This document shows positions 32,107-40,269 of a stretch of 64,000 nucleotides of DNA, one piece after another. The position numbers and the translations under genes are program-made. The notes beneath the pieces are model-generated. The model did no database searches, was not told the DNA's origin, and saw nothing but the letters and a program-made list of their open reading frames with translations. The DNA comes from Prevotella sp. (GTDB lineage: Bacteria; Bacteroidota; Bacteroidia; Bacteroidales; Bacteroidaceae): NCBI GenBank assembly GCA_016281815.1, contig JAEEJK010000110.1:40324-104323 (forward strand), read 5' to 3'. The number at the start of each line of letters is the position of its first letter. Position 1 is the first letter of the stretch.

Positions 32107-33999
32107 ATGAAAAAAATCCTTTTGCTGTTCACACTTATCCTCACTGTGACCACCACTATGAAGGCAGCACTCAAAATCGACCGCATCGACCCCACCGACT
32201 GGTATGTGGGGATGCAGAACCCCTCCCTCCAGTTGATGGTCTACGGACCAGGCATCGGCAGCGCGGAGGTGACCACCGACTATCCGGGTGTGCGTATCGA
32301 CAGCCTTGTGCGGGTCGACTCACCCAACTACCTGCTTGTTTATCTCAACCTCAGTGGTGCACAACCAGGGGAGATGAAGTTGCAGTTCAAGAACGGCCGC
32401 CAGAAAAAGGTGGTCAGTTACCGTCTGAAGTCACGTGAGAAGGCTGGTGCCGCCAGGCAGGGCTTCACCAATGCCGACGTGCTCTATATGCTCATGCCCG
32501 ACCGCTTCGCCAGTGGCAGGACGGACAATGACCAGATCAAGGGCCTGAACACGTATGTCAACAACCGGCAGGAACCCAGTCTGCGGCATGGCGGTGACCT
32601 CGAGGGCATCCGCCAGCACCTCGACTATTTCAATGACCTGGGTGTCACGGCACTGTGGTTCACACCGGTGCTGGAGAACAACTCTCCCGACCACAACGGG
32701 TTCAGCACCTATCATGGTTATGCCACCACCGATTACTACAAGGTGGATCCGCGCTTCGGCACCAACGAGGAGTACCGGCGGTTGACCGATGAGGCGCACA
32801 GCCATGGACTGAAGGTGGTGATGGACATGATTTTCAACCACTGCGGCTTTGAGCATCCGTGGGTGAAGGACATGCCTACACACGACTGGATCAATCTGCC
32901 CAAATGGCTCGAGGAGTCGGGTGGAAAATCAGACCCGACGGGCACTTCTTTTCTCCAGACGAGTTACAAACTCACGCCCGTGGTGGATCCCTATGCTTCG
33001 CAGGTGGACCTGAAGGAGACCGTGGAGGGATGGTTCGTCCCCACCATGCCCGACCTCAACCAGCGCAACCCGCACGTGATGACCTATCTCATCCAAAACA
33101 GCATCTGGTGGATTGAGACGGTGGGCATCGACGGCATCCGCATGGACACCTATCCGTATGCTGATGCCAAGGCGATGGCTCGTTGGATGTATGAGATCGA
33201 CAGGGAGTATCCCAACTTCAACACGGTGGGGGAGACCTGGGTGACCGAACCGGCATATACCGCCACCTGGCAGAAGGACTCGAAACTCGCCCCGTACAAC
33301 TCCTACCTCAAGACGGTGATGGACTTCAGTTTCTACGACAAGATCAACCAGGCGAAGGGGGAGGAGACCGACGGATGGTGGAAGGGCTACAACCGCATCT
33401 ACAACAGTCTGGTCTACGACTATCTCTATCCCAATCCGTCAAGCGTGATGGCATTCATCGAGAACCATGACACCGACCGCTTCTTGGGTAATGGCACCGA
33501 CACGCTCGCCCTCAAGCAGGCATTGGCGCTGCTGCTCACCATCAACCGCACCCCGCAGTTGTATTACGGGACGGAGGTGCTGATGAACGGCACCAAGGAG
33601 GTGACCGACGGCTATGTGCGCAAGGACTTCCCCGGAGGCTTCCCTGGCGACACGAAAAACTGCTTCACCCGTGAGGGGCGCACCCGTGCCGAGAACGCGA
33701 TGTTCGACTGGTGCAGCCGTCTGCTCCACTGGCGGCAGGGCAACGAGGTCATCACGAAAGGCCGTCAGACACAGTTCATCCCCTGGAAGGGTGTCTATGT
33801 CGTGGCACGTCAGTTTGCTGGCCGCAAGGTGCTGACCATCATCAACGGCAACAACGCTCCCGCAGCCCTGGAGGTGAAACGCTATGCCGAGATAATCGGT
33901 TCTGCTGAGCGTGGCACTGACATCACCACAGGCCGTACCGTCCGCCTCGACAAGGATGTGTCTCTCCGTCCCCGCCAGACCATGGTGGTGGAGTTGTAA
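32107..33999 (+). CDS. susA: GH13 neopullulanase/cyclomaltodextrinase (SusA-like)
   Basis: A 630-residue enzyme that degrades starch oligosaccharides and cyclodextrins, expected in the periplasm (signal peptide about 1-20, TTTMKAA). An N-terminal Ig-like domain (about 22-120; IDPTDWYVGMQNPSLQL) precedes the barrel. GH13 regions: DMIFNHCG, DGIRMDTYPYAD (nucleophile Asp), VGETWV (acid Glu), IENHDTDRF. Last gene of the catabolic arm, 24 bp after the pullulanase gene. Confidence 0.92.
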   Translation: MKKILLLFTLILTVTTTMKAALKIDRIDPTDWYVGMQNPSLQLMVYGPGIGSAEVTTDYPGVRIDSLVRVDSPNYLLVYLNLSGAQPGEMKLQFKNGRQKKVVSYRLKSREKAGAARQGFTNADVLYMLMPDRFASGRTDNDQIKGLNTYVNNRQEPSLRHGGDLEGIRQHLDYFNDLGVTALWFTPVLENNSPDHNGFSTYHGYATTDYYKVDPRFGTNEEYRRLTDEAHSHGLKVVMDMIFNHCGFEHPWVKDMPTHDWINLPKWLEESGGKSDPTGTSFLQTSYKLTPVVDPYASQVDLKETVEGWFVPTMPDLNQRNPHVMTYLIQNSIWWIETVGIDGIRMDTYPYADAKAMARWMYEIDREYPNFNTVGETWVTEPAYTATWQKDSKLAPYNSYLKTVMDFSFYDKINQAKGEETDGWWKGYNRIYNSLVYDYLYPNPSSVMAFIENHDTDRFLGNGTDTLALKQALALLLTINRTPQLYYGTEVLMNGTKEVTDGYVRKDFPGGFPGDTKNCFTREGRTRAENAMFDWCSRLLHWRQGNEVITKGRQTQFIPWKGVYVVARQFAGRKVLTIINGNNAPAALEVKRYAEIIGSAERGTDITTGRTVRLDKDVSLRPRQTMVVEL

Positions 34000-34024
34000 T
34001 GGCATTTCAATGATGAAGTGTCAT
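33999..34024 (+). terminator. Hairpin at the end of the starch arm, weak terminator candidate
   Basis: An 11-bp stem (with two G-U pairs) and ATGA loop starting at the susA stop codon. No strong T-run follows, so termination is uncertain. Confidence 0.35.
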
Positions 34025-34092
34025 GCAATGGTTTGCGTTTTGGTACTTTATATGGAAATTTCATTTCGTTTTTAAACAAAATTGAAGAAAAA

Positions 34093-34124
34093 TTTGGCAG
34101 TTTGAAGGAAACTTTCTACTTTTG
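34093..34124 (+). promoter_or_regulatory. trp operon promoter
   Basis: TTTG (34093-34096), 20 bp, TACTTTTG (34117-34124), an exact consensus match. The leader peptide begins about 25 nt downstream of the expected transcription start. Confidence 0.85.
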
Positions 34125-34155
34125 CTGCCGAAAAGTTACAAAAACAACATAGAGC

Positions 34156-34212
34156 ATGATTAGATTTGCAAATTTCTGGTGGTGGCGCAACTCAAGATTC
34201 GGAAGATCGTGA
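34156..34212 (+). CDS. trpL: trp operon leader peptide
   Basis: An 18-residue open frame MIRFANFWWWRNSRFGRS with three consecutive Trp codons (34177-34185), between the promoter and an intrinsic terminator. This is the classical layout for attenuation by ribosome stalling when charged tRNA-Trp is scarce. GCAAATT (34168-34174) can pair with AATTTGC (34235-34241), bracketing the Trp codons, and may be part of the switch. It corresponds to what has been called the Bacteroid-trp element upstream of trp genes (recalled). Confidence 0.9.
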   Translation: MIRFANFWWWRNSRFGRS

Positions 34213-34252
34213 GAAGATAGCCGCGTACCTATACAATTTGCAAAAAAGGATA

Positions 34253-34294
34253 CTGAGAGGCCTGTCGTTCTTGCGACGGGCCTCTCAGATTTTT
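34253..34294 (+). terminator. trp attenuator (intrinsic terminator)
   Basis: CTGAGAGGCC plus GTCG pair with CGAC plus GGCCTCTCAG (one G-U between), loop TTCTTG, then ATTTTT. It lies 55 nt before the trpB start and ends transcription when the leader is translated without stalling. Confidence 0.92.
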
Positions 34295-34348
34295 GTAAGG
34301 AACATGAGGTTATTCAATTGGAATTTTCATTAAAGAACAATTAGTTAT

Positions 34349-35554
34349 ATGAGCAATTTTCAAGCAGACAAAAATGGTTTTTATGGAGAATTCGGCGGGG
34401 CTTACGTGCCTGAGATTCTCTACAAGTGCGTGCATGATCTGCAGGAGGCTTATCTGCCGATTATCGAGAGCGAGGAGTTCAAGGCGGAGTATCATGCGCT
34501 GCTGAGGGATTATGTGGGTCGTCCGTCACCGCTCTATTATGCCAGGCGCATGAGTGAGAAGTATGGTTGCCAACTGTATCTGAAACGCGAGGACCTGAAC
34601 CATACGGGTGCGCACAAGATCAACAACACCATTGGACAGATCCTGTTGGCCCGGAAGATGGGCAAGACGAGGATCACCTGTGAGACGGGTGCTGGTCAGC
34701 ATGGTGTGGCCACGGCCACGGTATGTGCGCTGATGAACATGAAGTGCGAGGTGTTCATGGGGGCAACGGATGTGGAGCGTCAGCACACGAATGTGGAGCG
34801 GATGAAGATGCTGGGTGCCGAGGTGCATCCCGTGAGGACAGGCAACATGACGCTCAGCGATGCCTGTTCGGAGGCGATCCGCGACTGGTGCTGTCATCCC
34901 GGAGAAACCTATTACTTGGTTGGTTCGACGATGGGCCCTCATCCCTATCCCGACCTGGTGGCACGGATGCAGAGCGTGATCTCAGAGGAGATCAAGGAAC
35001 AGTTGCAAGAAAAGGTGGGCCGCGATTATCCTGACTATCTTGTCGCCTGCATCGGTGGCGGAAGCAATGCCGCCGGCACCATCTATCACTATATGGATGA
35101 CGAGCGCGTGAAGATCGTGCTGGCTGAAGCCGGCGGCCATGGCTGTGATACGGATTACACGGCAGCGACCATCCATCGCGGCACGGTAGGCATCTTGCAT
35201 GGCTCAAAAATGCTGGTGATGCAGGATGAGGACGGACAGATCCAGGAGGCCTTTACCATTTCTGCAGGTCTCGACTATCCGGGTGTGGGGCCTATGCACT
35301 GCAACATGGCGAAGCAAGGCCGCACGCAGGTGCTGAGCATCAACGACGACGAGGCCATCTACGGAGGTTATGAACTGACACGCATGGAGGGCATCATCCC
35401 TGCTATCGAGAGTGCCCACGCCATCGCGGCTTTGTCCAAACTCTCTTTCAAGCCCTCTGATGTGGTGGTGCTGACCGTCAGCGGCAGGGGCGACAAGGAT
35501 GTGCAAACTTATCTGAACAACAAACAAATGGCAAAGGAATATGGAAACTTTTAA
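34349..35554 (+). CDS. trpB: Tryptophan synthase beta chain
   Basis: A 401-residue PLP enzyme joining indole and serine. The PLP lysine is in HTGAHKINN; the phosphate-binding GGGSNA and SGRGDKD are present. Length and sequence fit the TrpB1 type that works with TrpA. First structural gene after the attenuator; its end overlaps trpE by 14 nt. trpB-first order is usual in Bacteroidales. Confidence 0.96.
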   Translation: MSNFQADKNGFYGEFGGAYVPEILYKCVHDLQEAYLPIIESEEFKAEYHALLRDYVGRPSPLYYARRMSEKYGCQLYLKREDLNHTGAHKINNTIGQILLARKMGKTRITCETGAGQHGVATATVCALMNMKCEVFMGATDVERQHTNVERMKMLGAEVHPVRTGNMTLSDACSEAIRDWCCHPGETYYLVGSTMGPHPYPDLVARMQSVISEEIKEQLQEKVGRDYPDYLVACIGGGSNAAGTIYHYMDDERVKIVLAEAGGHGCDTDYTAATIHRGTVGILHGSKMLVMQDEDGQIQEAFTISAGLDYPGVGPMHCNMAKQGRTQVLSINDDEAIYGGYELTRMEGIIPAIESAHAIAALSKLSFKPSDVVVLTVSGRGDKDVQTYLNNKQMAKEYGNF

Positions 35555-36947
35555 ATATGTGACTACCAGCAAGACCATCCTGGCTGACTTGTACACGCCG
35601 GTGGGGGTATATATGCGGCTGAGAGACCTCTTTCCGCAGAGTGCGCTGATGGAGAGTTCTGACTATCACGATGCCAACAACTCTCGGTCGTTCATTGGCA
35701 TCAACCCTGTCGCCAGCGTGGCCATCGGGCACGGGGAGGCCATTATCAGTTATCCTGATGGCAGCAGCGTGAGGCGAGTGGTGAACAGGGACTATCGCTC
35801 AGACAAGGCCATCCATGAACTCATCGACCGTATCGAAATCTCGGGTGAGGATGCCGGCGTGTGCGGACTTTTTGGCTATACGAGTTTCAATGCCGTGCGC
35901 TATTTCGAGGATATCGATGTGAAGGATGAGACACAGGAGAAAAACGATGCGCCGGATGTGCTCTATATCCTTTACAAGAGCGTGATCGTATTCGACCATC
36001 ACAACAACATGCTCAAGGTGGTGAGTCTCTCGGAGGGGTCGGATTCTGGGAGTTCAGAGATTTCCTTCATCCTCAAGGCGATGAACAAGGCCAATGTGCA
36101 GCCTTATGACTTCCACCCGGTAGGTGATGTCAGGAGCACACTGACTGATGATGAGCACCGGGAGAATATCCGCCGGGGCATCCGGCACTGTCTGCGCGGT
36201 GATGTGTTCCAGATAGTCCTGAGCCGGCGTTTTATACAGAAATACGAGGGCGATGATTTCAAACTCTACCGTGCGCTGAGGAGCATCAACCCGTCGCCTT
36301 ATCTCTTTTATTTCGACTTTGGCGGTTTCCGCATTTTCGGTTCCTCGCCTGAGACGCATTGCAGGATAGAGGGAAGGAAGGCTTATATCGATCCCATCGC
36401 GGGTACCACGAAGCGTACCGGTGATGAAGAGGCTGACCGCCAGGGAGCGGAATACCTGCGCAACGATCCCAAGGAGAATGCAGAACATGTGATGCTGGTG
36501 GACCTGGCCCGCAATGACCTGAGCCGCAACTGTCATGATGTGAAGGTCGACTTCTACAAAGACCTACAGTATTATTCCCATGTCATTCACCTGGTGTCGA
36601 GAGTGTCAGGCGAACTTGACCAGGATGCCGACCCCATCAAGGCATTTATCGACACCTTCCCTGCCGGTACGTTGAGTGGTGCGCCCAAGGTTCGTGCCAT
36701 GCAGTTGATATCGGAATATGAGCCTCACAACCGTGGTGCCTATGGCGGTTGCATCGGCATCATCGGTCTGGACGGCTCTCTGAATCAGGCCATCACCATC
36801 CGCACGTTTGTCTCGCGCAACGGTGAACTGTGGTTCCAGGCTGGTGGCGGCATTGTGGCGAAGAGCAATGTGGAATATGAGTTACAGGAAGTGAACAACA
36901 AACTGGGGGCTTTGCGCAAGGCCATCCAAAAAGCGGAAACATTATGA
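35541..36947 (+). CDS. trpE: Anthranilate synthase component I
   Basis: A 468-residue chorismate-using enzyme. The C-terminal catalytic core is complete (DPIAGTTKRTGDEEADRQ, PAGTLSGAPKVRAMQ, FQAGGGIVAKS). The N-terminal ALMESS motif corresponds to the LLESS-type tryptophan feedback site, so feedback inhibition is expected. Overlaps trpB (14 nt) and trpG (4 nt). Confidence 0.95.
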   Translation: METFKYVTTSKTILADLYTPVGVYMRLRDLFPQSALMESSDYHDANNSRSFIGINPVASVAIGHGEAIISYPDGSSVRRVVNRDYRSDKAIHELIDRIEISGEDAGVCGLFGYTSFNAVRYFEDIDVKDETQEKNDAPDVLYILYKSVIVFDHHNNMLKVVSLSEGSDSGSSEISFILKAMNKANVQPYDFHPVGDVRSTLTDDEHRENIRRGIRHCLRGDVFQIVLSRRFIQKYEGDDFKLYRALRSINPSPYLFYFDFGGFRIFGSSPETHCRIEGRKAYIDPIAGTTKRTGDEEADRQGAEYLRNDPKENAEHVMLVDLARNDLSRNCHDVKVDFYKDLQYYSHVIHLVSRVSGELDQDADPIKAFIDTFPAGTLSGAPKVRAMQLISEYEPHNRGAYGGCIGIIGLDGSLNQAITIRTFVSRNGELWFQAGGGIVAKSNVEYELQEVNNKLGALRKAIQKAETL

Positions 36948-37507
36948 AAATAGTCATCATAGACAACTACGACTCGTTTACTTACAACCTGAGTCATTTA
37001 GTGAAGGAACTGGGTGCGGAGGTCACCGTGCTGCGTAACGACCAGTTCGAACTGTCAGCCCTTGAGCCTTATGACAAAATCATCCTCTCGCCTGGTCCGG
37101 GCATCCCCTCAGAGGCAGGGCTGCTGCTTGATGTCATCCGCACCTATGCCGGCAGGAAACCCATCCTGGGTGTCTGCTTGGGCCATCAGGCCATCGGCGA
37201 GGTGTTTGGGGCAAAACTGGAGAATCTCAGTGAGGTGTTTCATGGTGTGGCCACTCCCTGCCATATCACCAAAGAGGATGTTGTCTTCAGGGGATTGCCT
37301 GCCGACATCACCATCGGCCGTTACCACTCATGGGTGGTTGCTCAGGAAGGGTTGCCCGACTGCCTCGAGGTCACTGCAGAGAGCGAGGAGGGACAAATCA
37401 TGGCTCTTCGCCACAAGATATTCCCTGTCCGTGGCATCCAGTTCCATCCGGAATCAGTATTAACTCCACAAGGAAAAACAATCATTAAAAATTTTATAGA
37501 ATCATGA
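36944..37507 (+). CDS. trpG: Anthranilate synthase component II (glutamine amidotransferase)
   Basis: A 187-residue class I amidotransferase supplying ammonia to TrpE. Catalytic Cys in LGVCLGHQAIGE, His/Glu in FHPES, and the oxyanion strand SPGPGIP. Start ATGA overlap with trpE and 4-nt overlap with trpD point to translational coupling. No fusion to TrpD. Confidence 0.95.
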   Translation: MKIVIIDNYDSFTYNLSHLVKELGAEVTVLRNDQFELSALEPYDKIILSPGPGIPSEAGLLLDVIRTYAGRKPILGVCLGHQAIGEVFGAKLENLSEVFHGVATPCHITKEDVVFRGLPADITIGRYHSWVVAQEGLPDCLEVTAESEEGQIMALRHKIFPVRGIQFHPESVLTPQGKTIIKNFIES

Positions 37508-38502
37508 AAGAGATTTTGGCCAAATTGCTCAATCACGAGGAACTGACTCGTGAAGAGATGAAAACCATCCTGGTGGGCATTACCCACAGTGAGTATCCCA
37601 ATGAGCAGATCACTGCGCTGCTCACCTGCCTGCAGATGCGGGGCGTGACCGTAGAGGAACTGCTGGGCTTCCGCGACGGCATCTTGGAGACGGGTGTGCC
37701 TGTCCCTCTGGACTGCGACCGCTACATCGATGTCGTTGGCACTGGCGGCGACCGCAAGAACACGTTCAACATCTCCACGACATCTTGTTTCGTGATAGCA
37801 GGAGCGGGCTATAAGGTGGCCAAACATGGCAATTACGCAGCGACGTCTACCAGCGGGGCTTCCAACGTCATCGCCCAGCATGGGGTGAAGTTCACGGATA
37901 ACCTGGATCAGTTGAACCGCTGTATGGACCAGGCGGGTATCGTCTATCTGCACGCCCAACTCTTTGCCAAGGCCATGAAGTTTGTGGGTCCCATCCGCAA
38001 GGCATTGCCTTTCCCCACGATCTTCAATCTGCTGGGCCCGTTGGTCAATCCCAGTCAGCCCAGTTGTCAGTTGCTGGGGGTGGCCAATCTCGACCAGATG
38101 CGGCTCTATAATAGCGTGTATCAGAAGTTGGGCATCGACTACGGCATCGTGAACAGCATCGATGGCTACGATGAGATCTCGCTGACGGGTGACTTCAAGG
38201 TGACCACCAACAACTATGAGCGTATCTTCCGCCCACAGGATCTCGGATTCGAGTGCGCGAAGCCGGAGGAACTGGTGGCTGGTGCCACGGAGGAAGAGGC
38301 CAAGGAGATCTTCGATGCCGTGCTGGAGAACCGTGCGCTGCCTGCTCAGAAGAATATCGTGCTGGCCAATGCGGGCTTTGGCATCCAGGTGTTGGAGAAG
38401 GGACAGAAGAGCATCGGGGAGTGTATCGCCATCGCCCGCGAGAGCATCGACAGCGGTGCCGCTCTGAGTACTTTCAAGAAATTCGTGGAACTGAATTCAT
38501 AG
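37504..38502 (+). CDS. trpD: Anthranilate phosphoribosyltransferase
   Basis: A 332-residue enzyme adding phosphoribose from PRPP to anthranilate. GTGGDRKNTFNIST and KHGNYAATSTSGASNV are the PRPP/anthranilate-binding signatures. 4-nt overlap with trpG, 3 nt from trpC. Confidence 0.95.
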   Translation: MKEILAKLLNHEELTREEMKTILVGITHSEYPNEQITALLTCLQMRGVTVEELLGFRDGILETGVPVPLDCDRYIDVVGTGGDRKNTFNISTTSCFVIAGAGYKVAKHGNYAATSTSGASNVIAQHGVKFTDNLDQLNRCMDQAGIVYLHAQLFAKAMKFVGPIRKALPFPTIFNLLGPLVNPSQPSCQLLGVANLDQMRLYNSVYQKLGIDYGIVNSIDGYDEISLTGDFKVTTNNYERIFRPQDLGFECAKPEELVAGATEEEAKEIFDAVLENRALPAQKNIVLANAGFGIQVLEKGQKSIGECIAIARESIDSGAALSTFKKFVELNS

Positions 38503-38505
38503 GCT

Positions 38506-39252
38506 ATGGATATACTGGAAAAAATCATCGCCACCAAACGAGAGGAGATAGAGCAACTCTGTGCGCCGAAGGCATCTCTGCGCGAGGCCTTGCTGCAGAG
38601 CGAGACGGGCATCATCGCGGAGTTCAAGCGCCGCTCTCCCTCGAAGGGTTGGATCAAGGAGGAGGGTAGGGCAGACATCATCCCGCTGAGTTATCAGCAG
38701 AACGGTGCTGCCGCCCTCAGCATCCTCACCGATGAGCACTACTTTGGCGGTTGTGACGACTTTATCCGTCAGGCTCGCAGGAGCGGTGTCACCCTGCCCA
38801 TCCTGTACAAGAATTTCGTCATCAATGAGGCGCAACTCTATGCGGCTGCGCTCTGCGGTGCCTCCGCCGTGTTGCTCATTGCTGCCTGTCTCTCCAAAAA
38901 CGAGTGCAGGACGCTCCTGAACAAGGCCCACGAGTTGGGATTGGAGGTACTCCTTGAGATGCACGCTGAGCAGGAACTGGAATATGCCGAATTGGAGCCG
39001 GATCTCTGCGGCATCAACAACCGCAACCTCGGTTCGTTTGTCACTGACGTGGAGAATAGTTTCCGCCTTGCAGAACTGCTCCCTAAGGATGCTGTCAAAG
39101 TCAGTGAGAGCGGCATCAGCAACCCCCAGACGGTCAAGGCGCTCCGCTCAGCCGGTTTCCGTGGCTTCCTGATTGGCGAGAACTTCATGAAGGCAAATCA
39201 TCCCGGCAATGCTTTGCGTGATTTCATCTCAGAATTAAGAATTAGGAATTAA
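38506..39252 (+). CDS. trpC: Indole-3-glycerol-phosphate synthase
   Basis: A 248-residue TIM barrel; EFKRRSPSKG, LYKNFVI, GINNRNLGSF and VSESGI are the family motifs. The length covers only the IGPS domain; there is no TrpF fusion. The last codons (ELRIRN, stop) fall inside an AATTAAGAATTAGGAATTAA repeat that is also found upstream of the gene at 42377-44341, so the 3' end of trpC appears to have been rewritten by a repeat. Confidence 0.95.
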   Translation: MDILEKIIATKREEIEQLCAPKASLREALLQSETGIIAEFKRRSPSKGWIKEEGRADIIPLSYQQNGAAALSILTDEHYFGGCDDFIRQARRSGVTLPILYKNFVINEAQLYAAALCGASAVLLIAACLSKNECRTLLNKAHELGLEVLLEMHAEQELEYAELEPDLCGINNRNLGSFVTDVENSFRLAELLPKDAVKVSESGISNPQTVKALRSAGFRGFLIGENFMKANHPGNALRDFISELRIRN

Positions 39253-39272
39253 GGATTAAGAATTATGATTAC
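39231..39272. repeat. AATTAAGAATTA-type repeat at the trpC 3' end
   Basis: A run of AATTAAGAATTA and AAGGATTAAG units ending AAGAATTATGATTAC. The same ending occurs at 44376-44400. It supplies the trpC stop codon. Confidence 0.75.
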
Positions 39273-39301
39273 TCCTGCAAAAATGGTTGTGCAACCGGTA
39301 G

Positions 39302-39321
39302 GGACGCGATGTATCGCGTCC
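39302..39321. repeat. Dispersed palindrome in the trpC-trpA gap
   Basis: GGACGCGATGTATCGCGTCC, same family as at 3466 and in the 42-kb cluster. It sits in the 130-bp gap where Bacteroidales operons normally carry trpF. Confidence 0.85.
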
Positions 39322-39382
39322 GCCGCGACAAGCAAATCATTTGTCTAAACTCCCAAACTCCCCCCCAAAAAAACATATCAAT

Positions 39383-40159
39383 ATGAACAAAATCAACCAA
39401 CTATTTGCCAATAAAAAGGACAAAAAACTCCTTTCACTATATTTTTGTGCGGGAAGTCCCACGCTCGAAGGCACCGGCGATGTGATTCTCGCCATGCAGC
39501 GTCGTGGCATAGCCATGATAGAGGTGGGCATTCCCTTCAGTGATCCGCTCGCTGATGGTCCCGTCATCCAGAGCGCTGCCACGAAGGCCCTGAAGAACGG
39601 CATGAGTCTCAGAACGCTCTTTTCTCAATTAAAGGCCATCAAGGACCAGGTGGAGATCCCGCTGGTACTGATGGGTTATCTCAACCCCATCCTGCATTAT
39701 GGCATCGAGGCGTTTTGCCAAAGTTGTGTGGAGGCGGGTGTCAGCGGTGCCATCATCCCCGACCTTCCATTTGATGACTATCTGACCATCGTGAAACCTG
39801 TTGCCGACCGGTATGACCTGCGCATTATCATGCTCATCACGCCGGAGACCAGCGAGGAGCGCATCCGCTTCATTGATGACAACACTGATGGCTTCATCTA
39901 TATGGTCAGTTCTGCCTCTGTCACGGGTACCCAGAAGAGTTTCGACGAACAAAAGCAGGAGTATTTCCGCCGCATCAACGCCATGAACCTGCGCAACCCC
40001 CGCATGATAGGTTTCGGCATCTCCAATGCCCAGACTCTCAAGGCCGCTCAGGACAATGCTGCCGGTGCTATCATAGGCTCCAAGTTCGTCTCCCTGCTGG
40101 ACGATGCAAATGGCAATGCCGACACCGCCCTCGATAAACTCTTCGATGCCTTGGCATAA
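39383..40159 (+). CDS. trpA: Tryptophan synthase alpha chain
   Basis: A 258-residue TIM barrel cleaving indole-glycerol phosphate. Catalytic Glu in [14 protein letters not shown] and Asp in [12 protein letters not shown] 39383 is chosen; an upstream TTG would add 14 residues encoded by repeat-associated DNA. Separated from trpC by 130 bp, in contrast to the tight packing of the rest of the operon. Confidence 0.95.
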   Translation: MNKINQLFANKKDKKLLSLYFCAGSPTLEGTGDVILAMQRRGIAMIEVGIPFSDPLADGPVIQSAATKALKNGMSLRTLFSQLKAIKDQVEIPLVLMGYLNPILHYGIEAFCQSCVEAGVSGAIIPDLPFDDYLTIVKPVADRYDLRIIMLITPETSEERIRFIDDNTDGFIYMVSSASVTGTQKSFDEQKQEYFRRINAMNLRNPRMIGFGISNAQTLKAAQDNAAGAIIGSKFVSLLDDANGNADTALDKLFDALA

Positions 40160-40176
40160 TCCCGGCATCCATGCAG

Positions 40177-40235
40177 GGGTAACCAACTCCCCGCTCCTCC
40201 CCTTAGCAAGGGGAGGAGCGGGGAGTTGGTTACTC
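40177..40235. terminator. Very stable 24-bp perfect hairpin between convergent trpA and ATPase genes
   Basis: Arms 40179-40202 and 40210-40233 are exact inverted repeats (core CCCCGCTCCTCCCC / GGGGAGGAGCGGGG) with a 7-nt loop TTAGCAA. No T-run on either side, so it may act as a barrier or processing site rather than a classical intrinsic terminator, or be a REP-like element. Confidence 0.6.
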
Positions 40236-40269
40236 TTGCTTTGTTGGGAAGGGATTTCCTATATCACCT

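Noticed and set aside
39253..39382. trpF pseudogene remnant
   Set aside because: Only repeat-type and low-complexity DNA is visible; no segment resembles a TrpF motif.
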